DNA from: Henriciella sp045287255
GTDB lineage: Bacteria > Pseudomonadota > Alphaproteobacteria > Caulobacterales > Hyphomonadaceae
DNA length: 64,000 bases
Assembly (NCBI RefSeq): GCF_045287255.1
Contig: NZ_CP137142.1
Span: 1,240,001 to 1,304,000 of the forward strand
Reading direction: 5' to 3'
The position numbers and the translations under genes were made by a program. Position 1 is the first letter of the stretch, and each line of letters begins with the position of its first letter. Below the pieces are notes generated by a model. The model made no database searches and was not told the origin of the DNA. It was given only the letters and a program-made list of their open reading frames with translations. Positions 44,186 through 53,409 of the stretch are shown in pieces.

Positions 44186-45021
44186 GCCTCGCTTTTAGCC
44201 GTTGCATACAGGGTCGCAAGGGCGCGGAACTCTTCCTGTGACAGGGTTTCGGCACGTGCAGTTGGATCAATGTCGCAGGATTCAAGCCAGTCCTGCGCGA
44301 CCAAGTTCACTGTTTTTGCCAAAGCTTTCAGGGAAGCGCGCAGCATTTTGCGTCTTTGTCCAAACGCCGCCGTCGTAACGGCTTCAAGGGCCGCAATATG
44401 CTCGAAGCGCTGATCGTCTGGCAGAGGATGAAAAACAGCAACAGCGCTGTCGACTTTAGGGGGCGGACGGAAGGCACCGGGTGGCAGCGTAAAAGCGATA
44501 TGCGCCGCACATGTCGCTGCAGTCAGTACAGCCAAGCGCCCATAATGAGGGTCGCCGGGTTCAGCGCAGGCACGCTGTGCCACTTCCTTTTGGAACATCA
44601 GCGCCATCTCACCGCGCCATGGTCCGGCCTTAAGCCAGTTCACGAAGAGGGGCGTCCCTACATTGTATGGAAGGTTGGCGATGATCATTGCGGGTGTCTC
44701 GGCCCCGCTTAAAAGCCCTTCCCAATCAGCTTTGCGGGCATCCATTTGATGGATACTGAGACGGCCTTCACTGGCTTCAGGCCAAGCGCCAAGTGCCTCT
44801 GCAAAGCGTGAGTCAGCCTCAACACAGATGACCTTAGCGGCTCCTTGATCAAGCAAGGCTTGCGTTAGACCACCTGGACCGGGGCCAACTTCGATAACCG
44901 TCCGCTCCGCAACAGGCCCTGCAGCGAGGGCGGTGCGCCGTAAGATATCAGGATCGAACAGGAAATGCTGGCCTAGCGCTTTGCGGGCAGGGGCATCTGT
45001 CAAAGGTGGGCGCGTACTCAT
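44182..45021 (-). CDS. rsmA: 16S rRNA dimethyladenosine transferase
   Basis: A 279-residue KsgA-type enzyme that dimethylates two adjacent adenosines of 16S rRNA. GQHFLFDPDILRR, VIEVGPGPGGLTQALL (SAM motif) and ANLPYNVGTPL (catalytic NLPY) are clear. Four-base overlaps join it to pdxA and the aldose epimerase gene. The lptD-surA-pdxA-rsmA order is conserved in many proteobacteria. Confidence 0.96.
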   Translation of the reverse strand: MSTRPPLTDAPARKALGQHFLFDPDILRRTALAAGPVAERTVIEVGPGPGGLTQALLDQGAAKVICVEADSRFAEALGAWPEASEGRLSIHQMDARKADWEGLLSGAETPAMIIANLPYNVGTPLFVNWLKAGPWRGEMALMFQKEVAQRACAEPGDPHYGRLAVLTAATCAAHIAFTLPPGAFRPPPKVDSAVAVFHPLPDDQRFEHIAALEAVTTAAFGQRRKMLRASLKALAKTVNLVAQDWLESCDIDPTARAETLSQEEFRALATLYATAKSEA

Positions 45022-46013
45022 GATAGCGATGCGTTTGCCATATCTGCGGCGAGCCGAATAGCGGCAATCAAGCTATCCGGCCGGGCAACCCCGTCACGGG
45101 CGGCATCATAGGCTGTGCCATGATCCGGGCTGGTGCGGATGATTGGCAACCCAAGCGTCGTGTTGACTCCGCCCCACATATCAAGCGTTTTGACCGGGAT
45201 CAGGCCTTGGTCGTGTGTCATGGCGATCACCGCATCGAACGCGCCGCTTAGGGCTTCATGGAAAACCGTATCGGCTGGGCGAGCATCGCTGATGGATATG
45301 CCCTGCGCGCGCAGGAAAGCAGCTGCCGGGTTGATGATCTCAACCTCTTCGCGCCCGATCGTCCCCGTCTCACCAGCATGAGGATTAAGGCCCGTGAAGG
45401 CGATTCTGGGATCAGCCAAGCCAAAGCGCTCACGCAGGGCTGTATGTGTTATGCTGCCGATTTCGATCAGAAGCTCTTTATTCAAGTGCTTGGGTACATC
45501 GCGAAGGGGCATGTGGATGGTTGTCAGCGCAACGCGGAGGCCGCCACCAACCAGCATCATGACAGGTTTTAGGGGCGCTGTGCCATCGGGTGCACAGAGC
45601 TGGGCAATAAACTCTGTATGCCCAGGGTGTTTGAAACCTGCATCATAGAGGACAGCCTTGGAAATCGGGTTCGTTACGACACCGGACGCGAGACCGTTTA
45701 AGCTATGCGTCACCGCAGTTTCGATAGACTCAATAATATGCGGCGCGGTATCGGTGTTTGGTTGGCCTACTTCGAAGGCTGGTAGAGCTTCTTGGAGGGG
45801 AAGGACTGGCAAATTTGAAGCAAATATATTGAGAGCTTCATCGGGTTGCGAAATCACGTCCACGAGATCTTCAGGAAAGACTTGAGGATCAGCAATCACA
45901 TAGAATGTATGTTGGTCTTGCTCTTTCAGTGCCTGCCAGGCTGCGAGTGTGATTTGCAGTCCACACCCAGCCGGGTCGCCCATAGTAACGGCAAGGGGCT
46001 TGTGGCTCGCCAA
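45018..46013 (-). CDS. pdxA: 4-hydroxythreonine-4-phosphate dehydrogenase
   Basis: A 331-residue metal-dependent dehydrogenase of the DXP-dependent vitamin B6 pathway. MTHDQGLIPVKTLD and IRTSPDHGTAYD carry the metal-binding His residues, and GLNPHAGETGTIGREE is another family block. It overlaps rsmA by four bases and starts 3 bases after the surA stop. Confidence 0.95.
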   Translation of the reverse strand: MASHKPLAVTMGDPAGCGLQITLAAWQALKEQDQHTFYVIADPQVFPEDLVDVISQPDEALNIFASNLPVLPLQEALPAFEVGQPNTDTAPHIIESIETAVTHSLNGLASGVVTNPISKAVLYDAGFKHPGHTEFIAQLCAPDGTAPLKPVMMLVGGGLRVALTTIHMPLRDVPKHLNKELLIEIGSITHTALRERFGLADPRIAFTGLNPHAGETGTIGREEVEIINPAAAFLRAQGISISDARPADTVFHEALSGAFDAVIAMTHDQGLIPVKTLDMWGGVNTTLGLPIIRTSPDHGTAYDAARDGVARPDSLIAAIRLAADMANASLS

Positions 46014-46016
46014 GGA

Positions 46017-47270
46017 TTAGCGTCGGATAATTGTGGCTTCGCGGCGCAGGTTACGAAGCGAACGTTCAGAAATCATACCCAATTGCTGACCGAACAGGCG
46101 GTCTTCGAGCTGCTCTCGGGTCGGCATATTCGGAACATTCTCCTGACGGTCGCAGACGAACATCACTGCAAGCGTCCCGGACGTGGCAAAAATATCTGTG
46201 CTTTGCCCAACTTCTGTGGCCTCAACCATACTCCGGCCTTCGGGGCCTAAATCTGCGACATTCAAATCTTCCAGGCGAACAGTTCTCAAGTTCTCATCTT
46301 CAGCCGCCATGGTTTCAATAGAGTCACATCCTGTCGCGGCTTGGGCCGCATCCCAGAGCGCCTCATCGCTACCATCATTAACCGTCAAGCGAACAAGATC
46401 GACGCGAGAAGTTGTTTGGGATGGATCCTGCTTGCCACGTACCTCAAGCAGATAAACACCCTCTTCTGTAACAATCGCTTCAGTCAGGCCTGGGCCCTGC
46501 ATAGCTGAGAGAGCATCGGCACGAGCTTGGTCTAGATCATCCAGTGTAACCCAGCCCATATCGCCGCCAGATGCAGACGTGGGGGCCGATGAGAAGCGCT
46601 GAGCCGCAACTTGAAAAGGCGCGCCATTGCTTATCTGCTCGCGCAGAGTGGCTGCGACTTCGAGCGCTTGCTGTTTATTCTCTTCATCAGGTGCAAAAAG
46701 GAAGATTTCTCGGATCTGATATTGCTCTTTGGCGGCCGAACTCACCATGCGTTTCATTTGGTCGCTGATCTGAGAGGGGGAAATCCGAATGCGGGAACCG
46801 TAAAGCCCGCCCATGATCCGTCGCCAGGCAATATCAGCCCGTGTCTGGTCTTCAAGGCTTTTCGGATTAATCCCGGCCTGCAGTAGCGTTCCTATCAATT
46901 CTTCTCGGGTGACACCTGACTGACGGGCGAGATTGTTAATTGAGTCGGCAATATCAGAATCGCTAACCTCAACTTCATATTCTGTTGCTTCTTGAAGCTG
47001 TAGTTTTTCATCGATCAACTGCTCAAGCGCTTGGTTAGCGAGTTGTTGAATTTGTTCCTGAGTTGGCTGCTGTCCGCCAAGGCTCAAGAGCAACATCTGC
47101 GCGCGTTCACGCACATCACTATACGTAATCGGCTCATCATTCACAGTTGCGGCGACGCCTTCGATTTGTTGCACAGCCGGGGTCGCTACCGCTTCCTGCG
47201 AAGCAGCCTTCAGGGAAGGACAGAGGCTGATAGCCATGATCGCAGCCAAGGCGGTCAAAGAACGCGTCAT
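46017..47270 (-). CDS. surA: Periplasmic peptidyl-prolyl isomerase/chaperone SurA-like
   Basis: A 417-residue secreted chaperone. A signal peptide (MTRSLTALAAIMAISLCPS...) is followed by the SurA N-terminal domain (VAATVNDEPITYSDVRERAQ), a parvulin domain (about 170-275; IREIFLFAPDEE, FSSAPTSASGGDMGWV) and a C-terminal part where a second parvulin domain is degenerate. It assists outer-membrane protein folding, including LptD encoded just upstream. I used the ATG at 47270 over the TTG at 47285. A small GGTTC-ATA-GAACC hairpin lies upstream. Confidence 0.92.
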   Translation of the reverse strand: MTRSLTALAAIMAISLCPSLKAASQEAVATPAVQQIEGVAATVNDEPITYSDVRERAQMLLLSLGGQQPTQEQIQQLANQALEQLIDEKLQLQEATEYEVEVSDSDIADSINNLARQSGVTREELIGTLLQAGINPKSLEDQTRADIAWRRIMGGLYGSRIRISPSQISDQMKRMVSSAAKEQYQIREIFLFAPDEENKQQALEVAATLREQISNGAPFQVAAQRFSSAPTSASGGDMGWVTLDDLDQARADALSAMQGPGLTEAIVTEEGVYLLEVRGKQDPSQTTSRVDLVRLTVNDGSDEALWDAAQAATGCDSIETMAAEDENLRTVRLEDLNVADLGPEGRSMVEATEVGQSTDIFATSGTLAVMFVCDRQENVPNMPTREQLEDRLFGQQLGMISERSLRNLRREATIIRR

Positions 47271-47383
47271 ACTCAAGAACTCCAAAGAAGGTTCATAGAA
47301 CCGTTATAGTCTGCCTTAAGCATATCCGACCTGTCGCATCGCGCAATGCAGAGGGTGCTAAAGCTCGGTAATGTTACTGAAAA

Positions 47384-49573
47384 TTAGTCAACATCATTTG
47401 AACCAAAATCGCCAAGTGTCTTCAGAGAAAACCTGAACCGCAGGGCATCTGTTGGACCGAGGCGACGATCAATAGACTCAGAACGTTCAAAGGCTAGCTC
47501 GAAGCGAGAGCAGTCATCTTCGTAGGCAAGGCCAAATGTGTGGCGGACATCGCGGTCATCAGTAATATCTCGTTGGCGACCATAAACAAACGAGTAACGC
47601 TCTGTGAGCTGAAACTCCCCGCGAATATCAATGCCTTCGTCCGCTTCATTAGAAGCGGAGATCTGTTCATCTACTTTAAAGTAGCGCACGGAGCCGTTGA
47701 GACGCCAGAAGCGTGTTGAGGCTTTTGCGTCAATGCGATTAAGATTCAGGTCCTTATCATCCAGACGAACCCGGGTTTCGAGCTTAAGGGGAGAACCAAA
47801 GTCAGCGCTTAACCCACCAACCCAGTCAGACACAGTGCCATCAAGATTGCTGCTTTCGTTGAGAAATGAGGAGCTTTCAGAGCGCCAGCGGCGTCCGCCC
47901 AAGGCACTGACACTAATGCCGTTCTTCCATCGCATGGTTGCGGATATGCCCGCTGAGGCCTTATTGCCATCATCGTATAGGTCAAATCCGCTATAGCCGT
48001 TGGAGTCGAATAACCGGGTTTCATCAAACTCAAACAGCAGGCTATCCTCAACCGGAATATCGGCGTCGTTCACGTCGCTTGTGCCAGCGGCAATCATGGC
48101 GGTTGGTTCAATCAGAATATCCACGGACTTTCCGGCCCGGAATAGCGGATAGGATAGGGTGAAACCGGCATTCGCTGCGGATCGCTCGACACGATCAACG
48201 CCAGTGGTTGTGTCGCCTAGATCATAGGTGTCGTAACGGACATCAACAAATGGTTCCAAGGCGAAGCCACCAGGCAGAATGCGTGTCGTACCCCAATCGG
48301 CACTTAAGGTTGCCCGTTGACTGTCAACGCCAGCTTCTCGAGTCAGGAAAGCAGCGGACCCAGCCACAGAGAGCAAGCCATTGTCACCAAAGTCAAATAA
48401 TTGTTCTGCAAACAAAAGCGGCGCGACTTCAGGTAGGGTGTCGTCTTGATCACCCGCTCTTAGGCCTTCAAAGGCAAGCAGAGAGGCATCAGCATACCAT
48501 GCCTGTCCCTGACCCTGGAGAAAAAGCTGATTGAGACCACGACGGGGTTGGCCCCGGTATAGGCCACGCTCGGCGCCTTCCCCGGAAATATCATAGCGGC
48601 GTGTATAGAGGTCATCACTCACCTGCTCGACGCCAAAGCCCCAAAGCCAGTTTTGGGTAATGTTGAACTGCCCTTCACCGAAAAGGTGGCCCCGCCATTT
48701 CTCATCCCCAAAACGTTCACCATCGGAATCAAACTCGGCTTCATTTGTGAAGCTGAAATCGAGATTAAGATCGCCGGACCAGAAGCGTTTGCGATATTCA
48801 AATGCCAGAAGCGGGTTCACGTTTGCGGTGACCATCGGGGCAATCGTCAGATCCGAGTATGGTGAGATCGCCCAATAATAAGGTTGCTGGTAGAAAGCGC
48901 CCAGTTTGGACGAGAGGCCGGGTGTTGGTGGCAGAAAGCCTGAGCGCCGACCTGATGTCGGATCGGGATGTGCGAAATAGGGCAGATACACAACGGGAAT
49001 ACCGCCAATCTCAATCACCGCGTCGCGGTATGACATCATCTGCTCTTCTTGGTCGAGAACTGCCCTTCGCGCTCTCAGCGCCCATGTTGGGCGCGTTTCA
49101 CCTTCGCAAAGCTCACAAGCAGTATAAATGACTTTATCCAGAGCATTAAAACCACCGGGTTGGCGGATCGCTGTCTCAGAAGTTGCAATACCGCCTTCAG
49201 GCAAACGCGTCGAAAACCCTACCGCATAACCGTCTGAAAGATTGCTGTCTGTTTCGATCTCGTCGGCAAACCGCTCGGTGCCGTCCGGATCGAGAATGAT
49301 AACATTGCCGCTCGCGCGAACCTTGTCTGTTGTTCGATTGTATTCGAGACGATCAGCCCGCATCACGCGGCCCTCATACTGAGCCTCAACATTGCCTTCA
49401 GCGATGACCGTATTGGTCGCCTCATCCACAAAAATATTGTCTGCGTTCAGCGTAACTTGTGGTGTGATCTCTGCTGCTGGTTCCGCTGTTTGCGCATAAG
49501 CAGCAGCAAGTGTTGATACCGATAGCGCGATAAGAGCTGTAAAGGGAATCCAGCGTGCCAAAAGGTTCTCCAC
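47384..49573 (-). CDS. lptD: LPS-assembly protein LptD
   Basis: A 729-residue outer-membrane protein: signal peptide ending AYAQ, an OstA/LptA-like beta-taco domain (about 40-130; NADNIFVDEATNTVIAEGNVE) and the 26-strand LptD barrel. It inserts LPS in the outer membrane with LptE. The paired Cys in CELCEG near residue 133 could contribute to the inter-domain disulfides of LptD. It starts at GTG, with surA, pdxA and rsmA following on the same strand after a 113-base gap. Confidence 0.94.
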   Translation of the reverse strand: MENLLARWIPFTALIALSVSTLAAAYAQTAEPAAEITPQVTLNADNIFVDEATNTVIAEGNVEAQYEGRVMRADRLEYNRTTDKVRASGNVIILDPDGTERFADEIETDSNLSDGYAVGFSTRLPEGGIATSETAIRQPGGFNALDKVIYTACELCEGETRPTWALRARRAVLDQEEQMMSYRDAVIEIGGIPVVYLPYFAHPDPTSGRRSGFLPPTPGLSSKLGAFYQQPYYWAISPYSDLTIAPMVTANVNPLLAFEYRKRFWSGDLNLDFSFTNEAEFDSDGERFGDEKWRGHLFGEGQFNITQNWLWGFGVEQVSDDLYTRRYDISGEGAERGLYRGQPRRGLNQLFLQGQGQAWYADASLLAFEGLRAGDQDDTLPEVAPLLFAEQLFDFGDNGLLSVAGSAAFLTREAGVDSQRATLSADWGTTRILPGGFALEPFVDVRYDTYDLGDTTTGVDRVERSAANAGFTLSYPLFRAGKSVDILIEPTAMIAAGTSDVNDADIPVEDSLLFEFDETRLFDSNGYSGFDLYDDGNKASAGISATMRWKNGISVSALGGRRWRSESSSFLNESSNLDGTVSDWVGGLSADFGSPLKLETRVRLDDKDLNLNRIDAKASTRFWRLNGSVRYFKVDEQISASNEADEGIDIRGEFQLTERYSFVYGRQRDITDDRDVRHTFGLAYEDDCSRFELAFERSESIDRRLGPTDALRFRFSLKTLGDFGSNDVD

Positions 49574-49681
49574 TCTACTCTGACGAGTCCTGCCTCAGCT
49601 TTTTGCCTTAAGCAGATCATACAATCTCGTCCAGACGCAGGGCTGGCCCCTACATGCTTTTAATCACGATGCGTGTTCCGA

Positions 49682-50785
49682 TTACACTGCTTTATGTGCC
49701 AAACCGCCCGGCAGCGTTACAGCCTCTCCTGAAAGCTCAAGCTCGCTCAGGATGATCGCGCAGCGGCGTGCGGAAAGGTTTGCGGCCATAGCAAGTTCGG
49801 TAATAGGCATTGGATATGGAGTAAGGGCCTGTAGTACGAGCGCATACTGGTCGTCCGGAATATCCGCGTCCTCGCTCTCAAAGTCAGGGGTAGGTGGCGC
49901 GGTCACGCGTCTCGCTGTGAATGCAGTAATCGCGTCCAGAACATCATCAGCGTTGCGCACCAAAATCGCGCCATCCTTCAACAAACGATTGGTCCCCGCG
50001 GCTCTGGGATCAAGCGGAGAGCCCGGAACCGCCATAACATCGCGGCCTTGCTCGCCAGCTGTACGTGCAGAAATCAGAGAACCTGAGCGCTCGGCTGCCT
50101 CAACCACGACAACACCCTGTGACAGGCCTGTTACGATCCGGTTGCGCCTTGGAAAATCTCGGGCCTGCGCTGTGTATCCAAAGGGACTTTCACTGATGAT
50201 CAAACCGTTTGCGGCGATCTCTGCGTAAAGGCGCTCATGCTGTCGGGGGTAGATATGGTCGATGCCGCCGCCAAGGACGGCTATTGTACCGGTTTTCAGG
50301 GAAGCTGCATGGACCTCGCCATCAATGCCGCGAGCCAGGCCTGAAACGATAACCTGACCGGCGCGCCCTAAGTCTGCCGCCATCTCGCGCGCGATTTTTC
50401 GGCCAGCCGCTGACGCATCTCGCGCTCCGACAATCGCAAGGGCTGGTTTGCTCATCAGATTTACATCACCAAGTGTGATGAGGACTGGCGGGGGTGAATC
50501 CGACGCTGCCAATGGCTCTGAGTATTCCCGCTCGCATTGGCAAATGATGCTCGCGCCATAGTCTTGGATGGCTTCATACTCCCGTGAAACGTCTGCCATA
50601 GGAGGTGGTTTCGGTGGCCCGGACTTTCCACGTTTGCCAAGGCTGGGAAGAGCTTCAAGCGCCGCTTCGGCGGATCCAAAACGATTAAGGAGTTGGTAAA
50701 ACGTGACCGGACCAACACGCGGGGTCCGGCAAAGCCGCAACCAGGCTAGTTTTTCAGGCTCGCTCAGTGTTTGTACGCGCCTCAT
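49682..50785 (-). CDS. dprA: DNA-processing protein DprA
   Basis: A 367-residue protein with an N-terminal helical region, the Rossmann-fold DprA core (SKPALAIVGARDASAAGR, VSGLARGIDGEVHAASL, GGGIDHIYP, FPRRNRIVTGLS, GSLISARTAGEQGRDV) and a C-terminal winged-helix (about 300-360). It binds single-stranded DNA and loads RecA in natural transformation. It overlaps plsY by four bases, as in many alphaproteobacteria where topA follows. Confidence 0.96.
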   Translation of the reverse strand: MRRVQTLSEPEKLAWLRLCRTPRVGPVTFYQLLNRFGSAEAALEALPSLGKRGKSGPPKPPPMADVSREYEAIQDYGASIICQCEREYSEPLAASDSPPPVLITLGDVNLMSKPALAIVGARDASAAGRKIAREMAADLGRAGQVIVSGLARGIDGEVHAASLKTGTIAVLGGGIDHIYPRQHERLYAEIAANGLIISESPFGYTAQARDFPRRNRIVTGLSQGVVVVEAAERSGSLISARTAGEQGRDVMAVPGSPLDPRAAGTNRLLKDGAILVRNADDVLDAITAFTARRVTAPPTPDFESEDADIPDDQYALVLQALTPYPMPITELAMAANLSARRCAIILSELELSGEAVTLPGGLAHKAV

Positions 50786-51399
50786 TGTGAAGATGACCCA
50801 AATTTCGGCTCCTCACCGCGAAGCAGACGCCCTAAGTTCGCACGGTGGGTCCAGAACACCAGCACGGACAGAAAGCCCAGCATGGCGCATGCAAACCATG
50901 TCTCACCGAGCAAGAAGGCACCAACTGGCACCAGCGCAGCCGCGGTCAGAGCAGAAAGGGAGGAAATACGCGTAATCGCAAATAGCCCGAGCCATATCGG
51001 CGCGGCGACAATGAAGCCTTGCCATGATGCGAAGGCTAGAAGCCCAGCATACGTGGCAACGCCTTTACCGCCCTTAAAGGACAACCAAATCGGATAGCAA
51101 TGCCCCAGAAAAGCCGCCGCGCCAGCGACCAGCCCGACATCCCGATCGCCGGAGAGAAGGCCAAAAAGTAAGGTGATGAGTCCAGCCTTAAAACTGTCGA
51201 GCAGGAGAGTTGCCAGCGCAAGATCCTTGCGCCCTGTGCGAAGGACATTGGTCGCGCCAATGTTCCCTGAACCGATTTGGCGTATATCACCCAGCCCCGC
51301 GAGGCGTGTAACAAGCAACCCAAACGGAATAGAACCAACAAAGTAACCCACAATTCCGGCAATGGCATACCAGGCGGTCAAAGGAAGTTCGATCATCAT
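50782..51399 (-). CDS. plsY: Glycerol-3-phosphate acyltransferase
   Basis: A 205-residue membrane enzyme with about five helices. The acyltransferase motifs are GSIPFG near residue 22, GSGNIGATNVLRTGRK near 43-58 and FKGGKGVAT. It uses acyl-phosphate to acylate glycerol-3-phosphate. The start may be either of the two leading ATGs. A TetR gene lies upstream where pyrC normally sits directly. Confidence 0.95.
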   Translation of the reverse strand: MMIELPLTAWYAIAGIVGYFVGSIPFGLLVTRLAGLGDIRQIGSGNIGATNVLRTGRKDLALATLLLDSFKAGLITLLFGLLSGDRDVGLVAGAAAFLGHCYPIWLSFKGGKGVATYAGLLAFASWQGFIVAAPIWLGLFAITRISSLSALTAAALVPVGAFLLGETWFACAMLGFLSVLVFWTHRANLGRLLRGEEPKFGSSSQ

Positions 51400-51535
51400 G
51401 GCCTGAACTTCTGGCTAATTGATCGCGCGCGTCAAGCAGGCTGTCACAATAAGCTGTTCAGAAGGGTATGGGTCATGCGGTTGCAAGACTCACTGCAGGC
51501 ACGTTACTAGATGTCCATACGATAAGGCTGCACAT

Positions 51536-52129
51536 ATGTCCGATGGGTCAACACTGAGAAAAACAGCACCAAGAGGGCGCAATCGTGAGCGCATCTTGCG
51601 GGCGGCCTTGCAGATCATTTCCAAGCAAGGCGTTGATAAGGTTACGCACAGAGCTGTTGCTGAGCTTGCGCATGTTTCACCTGGAACGACGACCTACCAT
51701 TTCGTGTCGCGTGAAGAGATGGTGCGCGAAGCTTTCGCGCTTTATGTCGGGGACTTCAATTCTGGTCTCGTCGCGGCTCTGACGCAAAAGCCAATCTCGA
51801 CCAAGACGGACCTCATCCAGTTTCTGGTTCAGATGACGAATATAGACCAGTCTGGAGCAGACCTATCGGCAATTGAGCAGGAAATGGTTCTGTTCGCCGC
51901 GCGTGACGAAGGCACAAAGATGCAAGTTGCAAGCTGGTCGCGGGCTTTGGAAACTTGGCTATCGGACCCCCTAGAAGCCTTGGGGGCTCAGAAACCTTTG
52001 GAGGCCGCACGCTTGCTGGTGGCGGTATGCCGGGGAAGTGAGTTTGAGGTCATGGCGCGCCAACAGCCGCTCTCGACCGCGTCGCTTCAATCGCGGATTG
52101 AAACCGTTCTGAATGCGTTGTTGCCTTAA
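51536..52129 (+). CDS. TetR-family transcriptional regulator
   Basis: A 197-residue regulator: an N-terminal basic arm, helix-turn-helix at about 17-65 (RERILRAALQIISKQGVDKVTHRAVAEL split by one turn, then GTTTYHFVSREEMV), and a helical ligand domain. I chose the ATG at 51536; the longer frame from 51419 gives a Cys-rich, unconvincing N terminus. It lies on the opposite strand between plsY and the pyr genes and its stop interlocks with that of pyrX. The regulated gene is not obvious. Confidence 0.88.
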   Translation: MSDGSTLRKTAPRGRNRERILRAALQIISKQGVDKVTHRAVAELAHVSPGTTTYHFVSREEMVREAFALYVGDFNSGLVAALTQKPISTKTDLIQFLVQMTNIDQSGADLSAIEQEMVLFAARDEGTKMQVASWSRALETWLSDPLEALGAQKPLEAARLLVAVCRGSEFEVMARQQPLSTASLQSRIETVLNALLP

Positions 52130-53409
52130 GTGCGTCGGTGGACTTCGCGACCACCAACAAAGGTGCGTGAGACTTGCCCGACCATCCGTCGACCATCGTA
52201 TGGGGAGTTAACCGAACGGGAGAGAAGCTCCTCGCGTTTGCAATGCCAGGGCTTATTCGGATTGAACAGGATCAGATCAGCCGGTGCCCCTTTTCGAAGC
52301 GTACCTTGCTCAAGTCCAAGCAGTTGTCCGGGCGCGGAAGTCAATGGACGTAGCGCCTCCAGGAGGGAAAGCTGCTCATCCTGTACCAGCGCTAAAAGCG
52401 TTGAGAGCAGGGTCTCAAGCCCCGCGGCCCCAAAACTGGCCTCACCAAAGGGTAGGCGCTTATTCTCGGGTGGCTGTGGATCATGGGCTGAGGTTACGAT
52501 ATCGATCGTTCCATCAGCGACAGCTTCAATGAGCGCCAACCGATCTGTCTCGCTACGGAATGGCGGGTTGACCTTACAATAGGTGAGATAGTCACCCACA
52601 TCGATCTCATTGAAGAACAGGCTATAGGCCGCGATGGTCACAGTGATCTTCACGCCAGACGCTTTCGCTCGCTTTATCACGTCTACGCTCTGGGCGGTTG
52701 AGATATTGTCGACCAGAAGGTGACACCCGGTGGCTTCCGCCAGAGCGATGTCGCGTTGCAGGCCAATCAGTTCTGCCTCAGCGGTGATCCCTTTAAGACC
52801 TTTCTGAGCGGCGAGAGCGCCCGCATTCATGACGCCGTGCCCTGAAAGCTGCGCCTCATCGGGACGGGAAGACACAATCATGTCGCGCCCAGCGGCATAG
52901 GTCATGGCGCGCTTCAGAACTCCGGCATTCGTGATCGGGCTATCGCCATTGGTGAAAAAGACAGCGCCTGCGTTGGCCATCAGGCCCAGTTCCGACATCG
53001 CCTTGCCTTGCAGACCAGTAGACAAAGCTCCAGCGGGATAGACCCGGTTCAGCGCTGTTTTCTCGCCTTGATTGGAGATGAACTGGACAAGCGCCATGTC
53101 ATCGATGACCGGGCTGGTATCGGGCATGACAACCATACTCGTAATACCGCCTGCAACCGCTGCCCGGGACGCTGTTGCCAGGGTCTCGCGATGCTCTTCC
53201 CCGGGCTCACCCGTCTTGACGCGCAAGTCGATCAGGCCTGGAGCAAGGCAGGCGCCCTGCGCATCAAGGACACGCTCCGCAGCGCTGCCGGGTTTTAGCA
53301 AATGCTCGCCAAGATCGAAGATTTGATCTCCGTCGATCAGCAGGCCGCCCATAATGTCCATATCAGTTGCCGGATCAATCAAACGGGCATTGGCGATATG
53401 CAAACTCAT
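52126..53409 (-). CDS. pyrX: Dihydroorotase homologue without metal ligands (PyrX/PyrC'-type)
   Basis: A 427-residue dihydroorotase-like amidohydrolase fold next to pyrB. PGLIDLRVKTGEPG is where active enzymes have the zinc HxH (DLHVHLREPG); here it is Arg-Val-Lys. SSRPDEAQLSGHG replaces the usual HCED block, VDNISTAQSV replaces HVSTA, and TSAHDPQP replaces TDHAPH. All visible metal ligands are therefore lost and catalysis is very unlikely. In Pseudomonas a similar inactive PyrC' is needed for aspartate transcarbamoylase assembly (family knowledge). A working dihydroorotase should be encoded elsewhere. Overlaps pyrB by four bases. Confidence 0.9.
   Translation of the reverse strand: MSLHIANARLIDPATDMDIMGGLLIDGDQIFDLGEHLLKPGSAAERVLDAQGACLAPGLIDLRVKTGEPGEEHRETLATASRAAVAGGITSMVVMPDTSPVIDDMALVQFISNQGEKTALNRVYPAGALSTGLQGKAMSELGLMANAGAVFFTNGDSPITNAGVLKRAMTYAAGRDMIVSSRPDEAQLSGHGVMNAGALAAQKGLKGITAEAELIGLQRDIALAEATGCHLLVDNISTAQSVDVIKRAKASGVKITVTIAAYSLFFNEIDVGDYLTYCKVNPPFRSETDRLALIEAVADGTIDIVTSAHDPQPPENKRLPFGEASFGAAGLETLLSTLLALVQDEQLSLLEALRPLTSAPGQLLGLEQGTLRKGAPADLILFNPNKPWHCKREELLSRSVNSPYDGRRMVGQVSRTFVGGREVHRRT

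Noticed and set aside
47290..47302. GGTTC-ATA-GAACC hairpin upstream of surA
   Set aside because: Five-base stem with a 3-base loop and no T run; too small to call a regulatory element or terminator.
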